In this document: positions 16,870 through 25,514 of the stretch, piece after piece
Position numbering within the stretch: position 1 is the first letter of the stretch
Layout of the letters: the number at the start of each line of letters is the position of its first letter
NCBI GenBank assembly: GCA_903902915.1
Contig: CAIUWR010000064.1
Coordinates: 1 to 64,000 of the forward strand
Reading direction: 5' to 3'
From: an uncultured Hyphomicrobiales bacterium
GTDB lineage: Bacteria > Pseudomonadota > Alphaproteobacteria > Rhizobiales > Beijerinckiaceae
DNA: 64,000 nucleotides
Position numbers and translations under genes: made by a program
The notes under the pieces: generated by a model
The model's input: only the letters and a program-made list of their open reading frames with translations
Database searches by the model: none
What the model was told of the DNA's origin: nothing

Positions 16870-16917
16870 GCATACCCCCAAACGGGGGTATGCCACCCCC
16901 CTTTTCGGGGGGATGGC
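16870..16917. terminator. Tandem GC hairpins downstream of the DNA polymerase gene
   Basis: Two adjoining hairpins share two bases. The first has a perfect 10-bp stem (16870-16879 with 16884-16893, loop AAAC). The second has a 6-bp all-GC core (CCCCCC, loop TTTTC, GGGGGG) extended by GCCA/TGGC around one bulged A. They begin 29 bases after the polymerase stop. No T run follows, so termination is likely but not textbook; a protein-binding or origin role is also possible. Confidence 0.6.
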
Positions 16918-16945
16918 AATCACCGTGATATTCGTCGCGCGGGAG

Positions 16946-18724
16946 CTACTCCCGGTCATTTTGGGCAGCCTTCAGCAGGGCCATCACGCGCGCAAACATG
17001 ACGCTTCCGCGCGCCTCGTCCTCGAAGCGATCCGGGTACCGGACGATCTTGATGTCCGACCGGCAGCGTTTTCCGGGCCCCAGAACGATCTCCGACGCCT
17101 GCGCCATGATCTCGGCCACGGCCTGCGCCTGCTCCTCGATTTGGTCGATAGGCGCCTCCAGCATAAGGGCGTCATGGATCGGCGCGCAGATCATGAAGCC
17201 AGCCTCCACAGCCATCGACAAGCCCAGGCGCATCATTTCCGCGCCGTGGCTCTGCATCGGCCAGTTGAGGATCGACCGCCCATTGATGTCGGCTTGGCAG
17301 CCCGGAGGGAAGTGAATGCGCCAGCCGAACACCGTTTCCAGCGGCATGCCCAGCAGAGCCCGGTCCACATTCTCCTCCGCCCAACGCCAGAACACGCGGT
17401 AGGTGCCGCGGTGCAGGCGCAAGAGTTCGCGGGCGCTGTCGATGTGAATGCCGGATTGAGCCGCTATGCTTTCCGGCCCCATTCCATAATTGACCCCGAG
17501 CACTATGGCCTTGCAGGCGTTCCTTATGTCGGGATGGGACTTCTTTGTCGCGTCAGCAGGCGCCAGCCCCGCTTGCTTGGCGAAGGCGATGTAGGGATCC
17601 CCGCTGGCGTACGCCTCCCAAAGGGCATTGTCGCCTGAGAGCGCCCCCGCGATTGCGATCTCCTGCGACGACCAGTCGATATAGGCAATCGCACGCCCAG
17701 GGGCAGGCTTGATAAGGTGACGGATCCAAACAGACGGGCCAAAGATGAACCGGCTATTGGAGGGCTGGTTGCGCCCGGTCTTGGCCCGGAACGTGGACAG
17801 GAGCGTCCGGTTGCGGCCATCAGGCCCAATGCTCAACTCGTTCAGGCGCAATTGGCCAAGGGAATGGCGCAACTCCCGCAAGGGCGAGATCACCGGGTAG
17901 GCGCGCGCCTGAGAGCGAAATGTGTCGTCATCCAATGCCAGCCCGCCAGACGGCAAGCACGGCCACGGAATGTTGTTTGCCATCAGGAACGCCTCGAATT
18001 TGGCGCGGACGAACTTGCCGTCCATGTAAACGCCAAAGTCCGCATCAACGGCATCGATAAGCCCGAGTTTTATGCGGGCCCAGTGTGTGACCAACTGGGA
18101 CCGGAGGTCGACATCCACCGGTACGCCATTGTTCTCCACAATGCCCACCGCAGCCATATAGCGCCCCCGCAGAAGGGCCTGCCCGAAACGGCTCGGTGGA
18201 TAGACCAGGACGGGGAGCATGGCCCCCAGCAGCGCCCCGAGCGCATCCACGTCGCTTTCGCAATAGGCGACAATCTGCGCCGCCTGATCGTCGGACCACG
18301 GGCTGCCGCCCATGATCAGATCGCGCATCGCATCCTTCTCCTCGCCACCAATGGTCGGCAGGCCGTAATATAGCAATGCGCCAATCAGGCCGTTGCCATG
18401 GCCAGATCCAACGCCATTGTTCAGGCAGCGAAACTCCGTGAAGAGATCGAGCATTCGACAAGGGCGGGGCCAACCCAAAACGTCAAAGCAAGACGTCTCT
18501 GCGCTGGCATAGTAGGCGATGAAGAGATTGTCAGGCGTCACATCAAAGGGGCAGACGGACATACCGTCCCCCCACAAACGGATCACCTCGCCGGTGATCA
18601 GGCACTTGGCCACCATGCAGACGGGGTGCGGTTTGTGGCCCGATAGGGCCATAAACTCGAAGTCGACGCACCACGCGTGGCTGTAGCCGAGCTTGGACAG
18701 AGAGTGTGAGAGGTTGTGGGTCAT
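16946..18724 (-). CDS. Family A DNA polymerase with 3'-5' exonuclease domain (phage/island type)
   Basis: A 592-residue Pol I-like enzyme without the 5' nuclease domain. Exonuclease motifs are DFE at residues 21-23, a variant second motif around 'YYASAETS', and 'YCESD' for the third. Polymerase motif A is 'YIDWSSQEIAIAG' (about 349), motif B 'ACKAIVLGVNYGMG' (about 405) and motif C 'IHDALML' (about 515). Motif C normally reads HDE; here the glutamate is Ala, though both metal-binding aspartates remain. The ATG at 18724 overlaps the previous stop (TGATG) after a GAGGGG site. It would copy element or phage DNA. The family is firm; activity is untested. Confidence 0.88.
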   Translation of the reverse strand: MTHNLSHSLSKLGYSHAWCVDFEFMALSGHKPHPVCMVAKCLITGEVIRLWGDGMSVCPFDVTPDNLFIAYYASAETSCFDVLGWPRPCRMLDLFTEFRCLNNGVGSGHGNGLIGALLYYGLPTIGGEEKDAMRDLIMGGSPWSDDQAAQIVAYCESDVDALGALLGAMLPVLVYPPSRFGQALLRGRYMAAVGIVENNGVPVDVDLRSQLVTHWARIKLGLIDAVDADFGVYMDGKFVRAKFEAFLMANNIPWPCLPSGGLALDDDTFRSQARAYPVISPLRELRHSLGQLRLNELSIGPDGRNRTLLSTFRAKTGRNQPSNSRFIFGPSVWIRHLIKPAPGRAIAYIDWSSQEIAIAGALSGDNALWEAYASGDPYIAFAKQAGLAPADATKKSHPDIRNACKAIVLGVNYGMGPESIAAQSGIHIDSARELLRLHRGTYRVFWRWAEENVDRALLGMPLETVFGWRIHFPPGCQADINGRSILNWPMQSHGAEMMRLGLSMAVEAGFMICAPIHDALMLEAPIDQIEEQAQAVAEIMAQASEIVLGPGKRCRSDIKIVRYPDRFEDEARGSVMFARVMALLKAAQNDRE

Positions 18725-19296
18725 CACAGCCCCCTCAACCGGTTGAGTACGGGATGATCGGCTGTTTTGATCAGACGATTGGTGCCAAATCCGACGCGAA
18801 GCAACTCCGACAGACTGTGTTCCGGCCAGTCCGGCTCTGAAAGCCCTTGCGGCGCTTCAAAGACATCGTAACAACCGGCGCCCATATTTGCCGCCACCCT
18901 GACCCAGCTTGTCTCCGCCATACCAGCAGCATCGCGGGCAGTTTTATGCCAAGCATTTTCCCGGCCGTCAGGCGTGGGAAGCGGAACATGCCACAGGAAG
19001 AGGGTGCCAGTTCGGGTTATGCAGACCCTCAGCTCTACGACACGCACGTCGCCGTGGAATTCTGCCGCGATCTCCGGCATAACGGCATAAATCTCCCGCT
19101 CCTCCTTCAGTTCGAGGACGGCGAGGCTCATGCGGTAGTCAGGTTCGGGACGGGTGCGAAAGTACTCTTGACGGTTAGGCTTTCGCACATTGATGTGGAC
19201 GAGCGCTTTCTTGACGCCGAGTGCTGCCCCCATCGCCGGATCTATGCGGAGAGATTGGGGGTCGAAGGGATCGGCTATGGAATTCACTTGTGACAT
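18724..19296 (-). CDS. Hypothetical protein coupled to the DNA polymerase
   Basis: A 190-residue soluble protein, from the ATG at 19296 with AAAGG upstream. I recognise no domain. It is mixed alpha/beta, with a segment rich in Glu and Lys around residues 60-75. Its stop overlaps the polymerase start (TGATG), so the two are translationally coupled. A role as a replication accessory or DNA-binding partner is inference from that coupling only. Confidence 0.65.
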   Translation of the reverse strand: MSQVNSIADPFDPQSLRIDPAMGAALGVKKALVHINVRKPNRQEYFRTRPEPDYRMSLAVLELKEEREIYAVMPEIAAEFHGDVRVVELRVCITRTGTLFLWHVPLPTPDGRENAWHKTARDAAGMAETSWVRVAANMGAGCYDVFEAPQGLSEPDWPEHSLSELLRVGFGTNRLIKTADHPVLNRLRGL

Positions 19297-19646
19297 GTTT
19301 AGACCTTTCTTTACGCGCCATTGCGCACTTGATGTCGGCATCACGGATTTTGGCTGGACGCGGTCGTGGAAGGATCCACGGCCAAGCGGTTTATTAGGCG
19401 TGCGGAGGGGGTTCGCGGCCACACGCAACCACGCAGAGCTCAGTCGGCGGCGGGCGAGCAAAACGCACTGCATACATTATCTGGGTGTAGCGGCTAGACT
19501 TCGAGTGATGAGGAAAGTTGCGCATTTTGACCCGCATGATTGCGAGCCGCCGTTGCAAAATATGCCTAAAAACGCTATGAAAGAGGTTCTCTACGCCTGC
19601 TTCCAAAGCTCATCGGGCCGTCTTCGCAAGAGGGCGGCTCGATGTC
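19297..19646. other. Gene-free stretch of the element
   Basis: About 350 bases upstream of the polymerase operon. No ORF with a ribosome site or family signal was found. An imperfect hairpin lies near 19616-19640 just past the AlpA-like gene stop and could terminate it. The promoter of the polymerase pair should lie here, but no clear hexamers were seen. Confidence 0.4.
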
Positions 19647-19907
19647 TTAGGTGAGGGTGGAATTCGCGATGTTCTCGCGCGTTTCGATGTAGCGAGTGAT
19701 CGTGGACGTGCGCCAACCCAGCTTGCGGTCCCCGATCTTGAGGGGCTGCGGGAATTTCCCGGCGCGAACCAAGCGGCGAATATGCACCGGGCTGTGATTG
19801 ACCGCCGCTGCCGCCTGAGCGGTCCCGAGAATTGGATCGCGGGCCAACGCGTCAGGCAAAGGCTTCGTAGGTTTGGGCGAGGGGTATTGCTGCTGCTGTT
19901 CCATCAT
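19647..19907 (-). CDS. AlpA-like helix-turn-helix regulator/excisionase
   Basis: An 86-residue protein with the AlpA/excisionase MerR-like fold. The segment 'HSPVHIRRLVRAGKFPQPL' followed by 'IGDRKLGWR' is the hallmark of prophage AlpA regulators that read DNA beside the integrase. It has a Gln-rich N terminus. GGAG precedes the ATG. It probably controls excision or the polymerase genes; target sites are not identified. Confidence 0.82.
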   Translation of the reverse strand: MMEQQQQYPSPKPTKPLPDALARDPILGTAQAAAAVNHSPVHIRRLVRAGKFPQPLKIGDRKLGWRTSTITRYIETRENIANSTLT

Positions 19908-20028
19908 GTGCGCTCCATCCGAAGCCTGAGTTCTTCAGGCTGTCTGGGTCACAAGAGAACAATTGGTACCGCGCCGCATCCGGCATAGGTCGGCAATTGA
20001 ATTGCCGACCCGGTTTTACTCATTGGTT

Positions 20029-20640
20029 CTATTTGGCTTTTTGGCGCTTCTTGGCCGGACGCTTCCGGGTTGGCCGCATACCCTTAGGGAATACCTTGGC
20101 GGGGTCTTCGCCATTTATTAGTTGGTATAGGCATCGCAGATTTTCTTTGAGAATGGACTCGCTGGGAGCCGTACCGTCTCCGAAATTCTCATCACACCAT
20201 TCCGCAACTTCTGTCATCAATTGCTCTTGATGCGGGCAAGTGCCCCGGCGATGAACGATCAAGATGATACCTGCCCACACTACTTGCCAATCGATGCTTG
20301 GCTGCCGCCCACGCTTTGCGCCAACATCAGGCATTATGGTCTCGCTTGAGGGGCCGATGTTTTGTACTGGAGGCAACAAATCGATGGACCAATCATCAAC
20401 CAATGTAACCGCCCCGGACCAGTTAATTTTAGGAGGTTTGCCAGTCCGAAACACAAGCTGGACTTCTTCATTAGTAAGTCCACGCCAATATTCCGTGCCC
20501 AAAGCTTCTGTCATATCGTAATCGGGCACACAGGCGGCAGCAGAAATTGTGCCGGATATGAGTAAATCAAGAAGTACACACGTGGCTTCCTCCTTGTGCG
20601 ATATTTTCAGGAGATTGAATAATTTTGTAATGATCAGCAT
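20029..20640 (-). CDS. Hypothetical protein coupled to the integrase
   Basis: A 203-residue protein of unknown family, with notably lower GC than the chromosome around it. The N terminus is hydrophobic, the middle acidic, and the last 20 residues are strongly basic (Lys/Arg), which suggests nucleic-acid contact. The ATG at 20640 shares a base with the integrase stop (TGATG), and the GGGGGAT in the integrase end serves as ribosome site. This marks a cargo or helper gene of the element. No function is assigned. Confidence 0.65.
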   Translation of the reverse strand: MLIITKLFNLLKISHKEEATCVLLDLLISGTISAAACVPDYDMTEALGTEYWRGLTNEEVQLVFRTGKPPKINWSGAVTLVDDWSIDLLPPVQNIGPSSETIMPDVGAKRGRQPSIDWQVVWAGIILIVHRRGTCPHQEQLMTEVAEWCDENFGDGTAPSESILKENLRCLYQLINGEDPAKVFPKGMRPTRKRPAKKRQKAK

Positions 20641-21839
20641 CAATAAAAATCCCCCACAAGATCAGCGATGTGTTTTGACCACAGCGTAAGAGCGGCTTTC
20701 TTTTCCGACGAGTAAGCGGCGTGATTGTACACGCCAGCAATTCCGGCTTTGTGACCGCTAACATGGTTCAAGACGGCCTCGACAACGTGAGGCTGGACGC
20801 CAAGATCCGCCATGCGGGTTGCGGCCGTCCTTCTGAGATCGTGGAGGCGCCACGCCGACATCGGCTTCGCCTTCGGGTTCTCGGCGCGCAGGGCGGCGGT
20901 GATCCGTTCATCTAGCCCCGACTTTGCCTTACTCCAACCAGAGAACGGGCCCTTGCGGCTACCAAAGCAAAGGGCCCGATCACCCTTGTGCTCGATCCCT
21001 TGCAGCAGCTCCAGCACAAGAGGTGACAAGGTAATGGTGTGCTTGCGGCTGTTTTTCGTGCGGCCTGATCCTATCGACCAGAGCCCGTTGGCAATATCTA
21101 GCTCGTCCCACTGCATTGCAGCGATTTCCTCACGACGCTGCCCAGTAAGTAACAACAGTTTTACGATCACACCGTATTCACCGGAGCCCGAGTGCTCCCA
21201 GATCAATCGAAGTTCCGCGTCAGAGAGCACGCGGTCCCGGGAGACTTCCTTTGCTATGCGGCCGGTCCCCCTCACTGGATTGTCCTCCACAAGCCCCTGC
21301 TCGACAGCCCAACTGAAGAAGCCGGACAGATAGGCCCGCGCGCGGTTCGCTGCGAAGGGTCCGCTCTCTTCCCCGATTTCACTCAGCCTGCTTGCAACGG
21401 AAGCCCGGATGATCTTGTGCACGGCTGTTTCGTGAAGGGGCTTCCAGTGCTTGTTCAAGCTTCGTCTCACTTCAGCCAGCGTTCTCGTGGCCAAGTTCCT
21501 TTCCGCATAGGTGGAGAGGTATTTGCCAATGCAGGTCCAAAGCGTGTCATGCGCCTGAGCCCGGGCACGCTGCTTATCGACTTGGGGGTCGCCGCCGAGC
21601 TGTACCTTCGCGATCACATCCCGGGCGCGCCGACGTGCCTCGTCGGGATCCATTGCCTCGGCCGAGCCCAAGCTGACCCTGCGCTGTTTGGCACCCACGC
21701 GGTATTGGGCGATCCACGTTCGCTTCCCACCCGCGCGAAGGCGGATCCCAAAGCCCGGCAACAGGCTATCGAAGACGATCATCTCGGACTTGCCGTCGGC
21801 CAGTTTAAGGGCGCTGACGTTCGGTTTTGTGAGCCGCAT
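20640..21839 (-). CDS. Tyrosine site-specific integrase (P4-like)
   Basis: A 399-residue phage integrase with an N-terminal DUF4102-type arm-binding domain. Catalytic residues are Arg in 'TGQRREEI' (about 233), Lys in 'TKNSRKHT', His-x-x-Arg in 'LHDLRRT' (about 330), His in 'LNHVSGH' (about 359) and Tyr in 'GVYNHAAY' (about 373). The ATG at 21839 is preceded by AGAAGG; an in-frame ATG at 21860 is less well supported. It reads away from the tRNA fragment about 155 bases upstream and should recombine at the tRNA-Arg site. It appears intact. Confidence 0.93.
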   Translation of the reverse strand: MRLTKPNVSALKLADGKSEMIVFDSLLPGFGIRLRAGGKRTWIAQYRVGAKQRRVSLGSAEAMDPDEARRRARDVIAKVQLGGDPQVDKQRARAQAHDTLWTCIGKYLSTYAERNLATRTLAEVRRSLNKHWKPLHETAVHKIIRASVASRLSEIGEESGPFAANRARAYLSGFFSWAVEQGLVEDNPVRGTGRIAKEVSRDRVLSDAELRLIWEHSGSGEYGVIVKLLLLTGQRREEIAAMQWDELDIANGLWSIGSGRTKNSRKHTITLSPLVLELLQGIEHKGDRALCFGSRKGPFSGWSKAKSGLDERITAALRAENPKAKPMSAWRLHDLRRTAATRMADLGVQPHVVEAVLNHVSGHKAGIAGVYNHAAYSSEKKAALTLWSKHIADLVGDFY

Positions 21840-21850
21840 GGTTGACCTTC

Positions 21851-21987
21851 TGGGAAGCATATGGGAAGCAACTTCGCGACCCAGTTCGATCTCTTATGTT
21901 TCTATAGTCAGAAGGTCTATATAAATTCATCAATAAAATCAATCAAAAACTGACCTCAGGGTTCCCTATGATTTCATATGTTTCCCA
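21851..21987. repeat. Putative integrase arm sites
   Basis: TGGGAAGCA occurs twice in tandem (21851-21859 and 21862-21870), and its near inverse TGTTTCCCA lies at 21979-21987, next to the tRNA fragment. Short repeats between an integrase gene and its core site are typical arm-type binding sites. Assignment is inferred from position and similarity. Confidence 0.5.
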
Positions 21988-21993
21988 ATCCCT

Positions 21994-22043
21994 TCAGACT
22001 ACGAATCTGGGGGTCAGAGGTTCGAATCCTTTCGGGCGCGCCA
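21994..22043 (+). other. 3' fragment of tRNA-Arg(ACG), attachment-site scar
   Basis: The bases fold as the 3' part of a tRNA. There is an anticodon stem TCAGA/TCTGG around the loop CTACGAA (anticodon ACG), a T arm AGAGG-TTCGAAT-CCTTT, acceptor strand CGGGCGC, discriminator G and an encoded CCA. The 5' half is absent: the upstream bases are AT-rich element DNA. This is what remains at the distal end after integration into the 3' end of a tRNA-Arg gene. It is not a functional tRNA. Confidence 0.85.
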
Positions 22044-22127
22044 TTCATATCATCCATCACATGACAGAGTCGTGATCATGAGCGTCGCATGCGCGCCACG
22101 CATGGCTGACGGATCTGTGGGGCGGCG

Positions 22128-22598
22128 CTAAAGTTGGTTACGCTCAGGATCGGCCAGATCGTGCAGTCGGTCGGCGCCCGTCTGCGCGAAGCGCAGCAGC
22201 ATGGCGCGTCTCGTGGCGGGGGCGAGGCGATGTTCGGGCGCCTCGCGCAGCACCAGGGCCCCATAGGCGTCCGCCACGATGAGCCCGGCGTCCGGCGGTA
22301 GCAGATCCTGCGGCATGTCGGCGGGAATGGCGAAGAACAGCTTGTCGCAATGGGCGCGATAGTCCGGCCATTTCTGATCCGCGCGAAAATCCGCTGCGCA
22401 GGATTTGATCTCGACGATATGGATCGACGAATCGCCGCCCACCGCCACCAGATCGGCGCGGCGTCCGCTCGCCAGCGCCACTTCGGGCAGGGTCGAATAG
22501 CCTAGCGAACGCAGCAATCTGCGCACCCCGCGCGCCACCGCCAGCGCTATGGGCGACTGGCGCCCGTCGGCTTTCAGTTCAAGCTCGCGCACGCGCAT
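22128..22598 (-). CDS. mmcB: MmcB family DNA repair protein
   Basis: A 156-residue MmcB/DUF-type nuclease-fold protein. 'RRADLVAV' followed by 'IHIVEIKS' is a PD-(D/E)XK active-site pattern near residues 47-66. In Caulobacter mmcB is needed for resistance to mitomycin C. It is the first chromosomal gene beyond the attachment scar and overlaps the end of the GMC oxidoreductase gene by 20 bases, same strand. Confidence 0.85.
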   Translation of the reverse strand: MRVRELELKADGRQSPIALAVARGVRRLLRSLGYSTLPEVALASGRRADLVAVGGDSSIHIVEIKSCAADFRADQKWPDYRAHCDKLFFAIPADMPQDLLPPDAGLIVADAYGALVLREAPEHRLAPATRRAMLLRFAQTGADRLHDLADPERNQL

Positions 22599-24207
22599 CC
22601 GCCAGAATCATCTCGGCCGCCTTTTCGGCGATCATCATGGTGGGGGAATTGGTGTTGCCCGAGGTGATGCGCGGCATGACCGAGGCGTCGGCGATGCGCA
22701 GTCCCGCGATCCCGCGCACCTGCAAACGCTCGTTCACCACAGCCATGGCGTCATCCGCCGCGCCCATCTTCGCCGTGCCGACGGGATGGAAGATGGTGGT
22801 TCCCAGCTCTCCCGCCGCGCGCAGCAGATCCTCGTCCGACGTCACATGCGCGCCCGGGCGAAATTCCTCCGGCGCGAAGGGCGCGAGCGCGCTGGCCTGA
22901 CAGAGCCTGCGCGCCACCTTCAGCGAGTCCACCGCCACCCGCTGGTCCTCGCCATGCGACAGATAATTGGGCTGGATCGCGGGATGGTCTGTGGCCTGCG
23001 GCGAGACCGCATGGACCGAGCCCCGGCTGGCGGGCCTGACATTGCAGACGCTGACGGTGATCGCGCCGAATGTGTGCATGGGCTCGCCGAACTTGTCGAG
23101 CGAGAGCGGCTGGATGTGGAATTGCAGATTGGCCGTGGCGTGATCGGCGCTGGAGCGCGTGAAGAGGCCGAGCTGCGAGGGCGCCATGGTGAGCGGGCCA
23201 CGCCGGAACAGGGCGTAGTCGATCCCCATTTTCATGCGCTTGAACAAGGATTGGTATTCGACATTCATCGTGCGCGCGTTCGAGACCTTGTAGATCGGGC
23301 GTATCTGCAAATGATCCTGCAAATTCTCGCCCACGCCCGGCAGGTGCTGCGCCACATCGACGCCGAGCCGCGAGAGGCGCGCGCCATCGCCGACGCCCGA
23401 CAATTCCAGAATCTGCGGGGTGCCTATGGCGCCAGCGCTCAAGATCACCTCGCCCGTGCAGCGCGCCTCGCGCCGCTCGCCATGCTGCCTGTAGACCACG
23501 CCCACGGCGCGACCCTCTTCGATGATCAGCCGCTCCACCTGAACGCCGATCTCGATGCTCAGATTGTCGCGTTCGAGGATGGGATGCAGAAAGCCCCGCG
23601 CTGCGCTCCAGCGCCGCCCGCGCTTCTGGTTCAGCTGGAAATAGGCGCCGCCTTCATTGTCCCCTGTATTGAAATCCGCGACCTTGGGGATGCCGATTTG
23701 CGCGCCCGCTTCGCGCACCGCATCGAGAATGGGCCAGCGCATGCGCGGTTCCTCGATGCGCCATTCGCCGCCCGCCCCATGCAGGGCGCTGGCGCCGCCG
23801 AAATGGTCCTCGTGACGCTTGAAGAGCGGCAGCACGTCGTCCCAGCCCCAGCCGTGGAGGCCGAGGTCGCGCCAGCCGTCATAATCGGCGGCCTGTCCGC
23901 GCATGTAGATCATGGCGTTGATGGCCGAGCAGCCGCCCACCACGCGCCCGCGCGGATAGGACAAGGCGCGCCCGTTCAGCCCCGCTTCGGCTTGCGTCTT
24001 GAACATCCAGTCGGCGCGCGGGTTGCCGATGGCGAAGAGATAGCCCACCGGAATGTGAAACCAGATCCAGTCGTCCTTGCCGCCCGCCTCCAGCACCAGC
24101 ACCCGGTTGCGGGCGTCCGCCGTCAGGCGGTTGGCGAGCACGCAGCCCGCCGACCCCGCGCCGATGACGATATGATCGAAGCTGTGGGTGGATGCGTCGA
24201 AGGGCAT
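22579..24207 (-). CDS. GMC-family FAD oxidoreductase (choline/alcohol dehydrogenase-like)
   Basis: A 542-residue glucose-methanol-choline oxidoreductase. The FAD motif 'GAGSAGCVLANRL' is near residue 16, the GMC signature 'GRVVGGCSAINAMIYMRG' near residue 88, and the catalytic His in 'FHPVGTAKMG' near residue 474, followed by NTNSPT. It resembles BetA-like alcohol dehydrogenases more than true choline dehydrogenase, and no betB or betI is near. It would oxidise a primary or polyethylene-glycol-type alcohol; the substrate is open. Divergent from the aminotransferase. Confidence 0.88.
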   Translation of the reverse strand: MPFDASTHSFDHIVIGAGSAGCVLANRLTADARNRVLVLEAGGKDDWIWFHIPVGYLFAIGNPRADWMFKTQAEAGLNGRALSYPRGRVVGGCSAINAMIYMRGQAADYDGWRDLGLHGWGWDDVLPLFKRHEDHFGGASALHGAGGEWRIEEPRMRWPILDAVREAGAQIGIPKVADFNTGDNEGGAYFQLNQKRGRRWSAARGFLHPILERDNLSIEIGVQVERLIIEEGRAVGVVYRQHGERREARCTGEVILSAGAIGTPQILELSGVGDGARLSRLGVDVAQHLPGVGENLQDHLQIRPIYKVSNARTMNVEYQSLFKRMKMGIDYALFRRGPLTMAPSQLGLFTRSSADHATANLQFHIQPLSLDKFGEPMHTFGAITVSVCNVRPASRGSVHAVSPQATDHPAIQPNYLSHGEDQRVAVDSLKVARRLCQASALAPFAPEEFRPGAHVTSDEDLLRAAGELGTTIFHPVGTAKMGAADDAMAVVNERLQVRGIAGLRIADASVMPRITSGNTNSPTMMIAEKAAEMILADARARA

Positions 24208-24347
24208 GGACCGGGTCGCTCCAGATGGCGGAAACCCGCCCTTTTAACGCTTTCCCCGGTTTAGCGCCAAGCAAATGGCGGTGAGGCGACATGAGCCTTT
24301 GGTCTTGCTAATCTGCGGTCGAGCAGTCGCAGCATCCCAGGCCACCC

Positions 24348-25514
24348 ATGAACAAGATCTTCTCCGCCCTGCCCACCACCATCTTCGAGGTCATGTCCTC
24401 CCTCGCCCGCGAAAAGCAGGCGATCAATCTGGGGCAGGGCTTCCCCGACGATCCAGGTCCGCAAGACGTGCGCCGCATCGCGGCTGAGGCGGTTCTGGAC
24501 GGCTATAATCAATATCCTTCCATGATGGGCATACCCGAACTGCGGCAGGCCATAGCGGACCATTACAGGCGCTTTCAAGGAGTGGATCTGAACCCGCTGA
24601 CCGAAGTCATGGTGACGTCGGGGGCGACGGAGGCGCTGGCGGGCGCGATCTTCGGCGCCATCGAGCCGGGCGACGAGGTGGTGCTCTTCCAGCCGACCTA
24701 TGACGCCTATCTGCCCTTGGTGCTGCGGGCGGGCGGCGTGCCGCGTCTGGTGGCCTTGCAGCCGCCGCAGTGGACTTTCACGCAGGCGGATCTGGCGGCG
24801 GTCTTCTCGCCCCGCACCCGCGCGGTCATTTTCAACAATCCGCTCAATCCCAGCGGCGTCGTCTATGAGCGGGAACAGATCGAATTGCTCGCCAGCTTCT
24901 GCGCGCGCTTCGACGCCATCGCCATCTGCGACGAGGTCTGGGAACATGTGATCTTCGATGGTCGCCGCCACATCTCCATGCTGGAGATTCCCTCCATGCG
25001 CGAGCGCACCATCAAGATCGGCAGCGCGGGCAAGATCTTCTCGCTGACGGGATGGAAAGTCGGATTGGTGGCTGCGGCGCCTGCGCTGATGAAAGTCATC
25101 GCCAAATCGCACCAGTTCCTTACCTTCACCACGCCGCCCAATCTGCAAGTGGCGGTGGCCTATGGACTGGGCAAGGATGAAGATTATTTCACCACCATGC
25201 GCGCCAGCTTCCAGCGCAGCCGCGACCGCTTCTGCGCAGGGCTCGCGGCGCGCGGCTTTCCGGTGATCCCGAGCCAGGGCACCTATTTCGTCAATGTCGA
25301 CATCGGGGCGCTCGGCCTCGACGACGACGTGGCGTTCTGCACGCAACTGGTGGAGCGCTTCGGGGTTGCGGCCATTCCCGTTTCCGCCTTTTATGCGCAG
25401 GACCATGTGCGCACGGTGGTGCGCTTCTGTTTCGCCAAGACCGACGCCACCCTCGACGCGGGGCTGGAGCGTCTCGAACACGCCGTCGCTGAACTTCGCA
25501 AAGGGGGCGCATGA
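24348..25514 (+). CDS. PLP-dependent aminotransferase, class I/II
   Basis: A 388-residue fold-type I aminotransferase. 'NNPLNPSG' near residue 165 contacts PLP, 'ICDEVWEH' is near 196, and the Schiff-base Lys is in 'SAGKIFSLTGWKVG' near 230. The overall pattern resembles the YbdL/kynurenine aminotransferase group (often methionine, aromatic or kynurenine amino donors). It overlaps the downstream PotF-like gene by four bases (ATGA), so it may use an amine or amino acid brought in by that system. Confidence 0.87.
   Translation: MNKIFSALPTTIFEVMSSLAREKQAINLGQGFPDDPGPQDVRRIAAEAVLDGYNQYPSMMGIPELRQAIADHYRRFQGVDLNPLTEVMVTSGATEALAGAIFGAIEPGDEVVLFQPTYDAYLPLVLRAGGVPRLVALQPPQWTFTQADLAAVFSPRTRAVIFNNPLNPSGVVYEREQIELLASFCARFDAIAICDEVWEHVIFDGRRHISMLEIPSMRERTIKIGSAGKIFSLTGWKVGLVAAAPALMKVIAKSHQFLTFTTPPNLQVAVAYGLGKDEDYFTTMRASFQRSRDRFCAGLAARGFPVIPSQGTYFVNVDIGALGLDDDVAFCTQLVERFGVAAIPVSAFYAQDHVRTVVRFCFAKTDATLDAGLERLEHAVAELRKGGA

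Noticed and set aside
21994-22043. A functional tRNA gene
   Set aside because: The acceptor 5' strand and D arm are missing; only the 3' 50 bases remain.
22549-24264. A 571-codon plus frame opposite the GMC oxidoreductase
   Set aside because: Shadow ORF caused by high GC; the minus-strand GMC motifs are complete.
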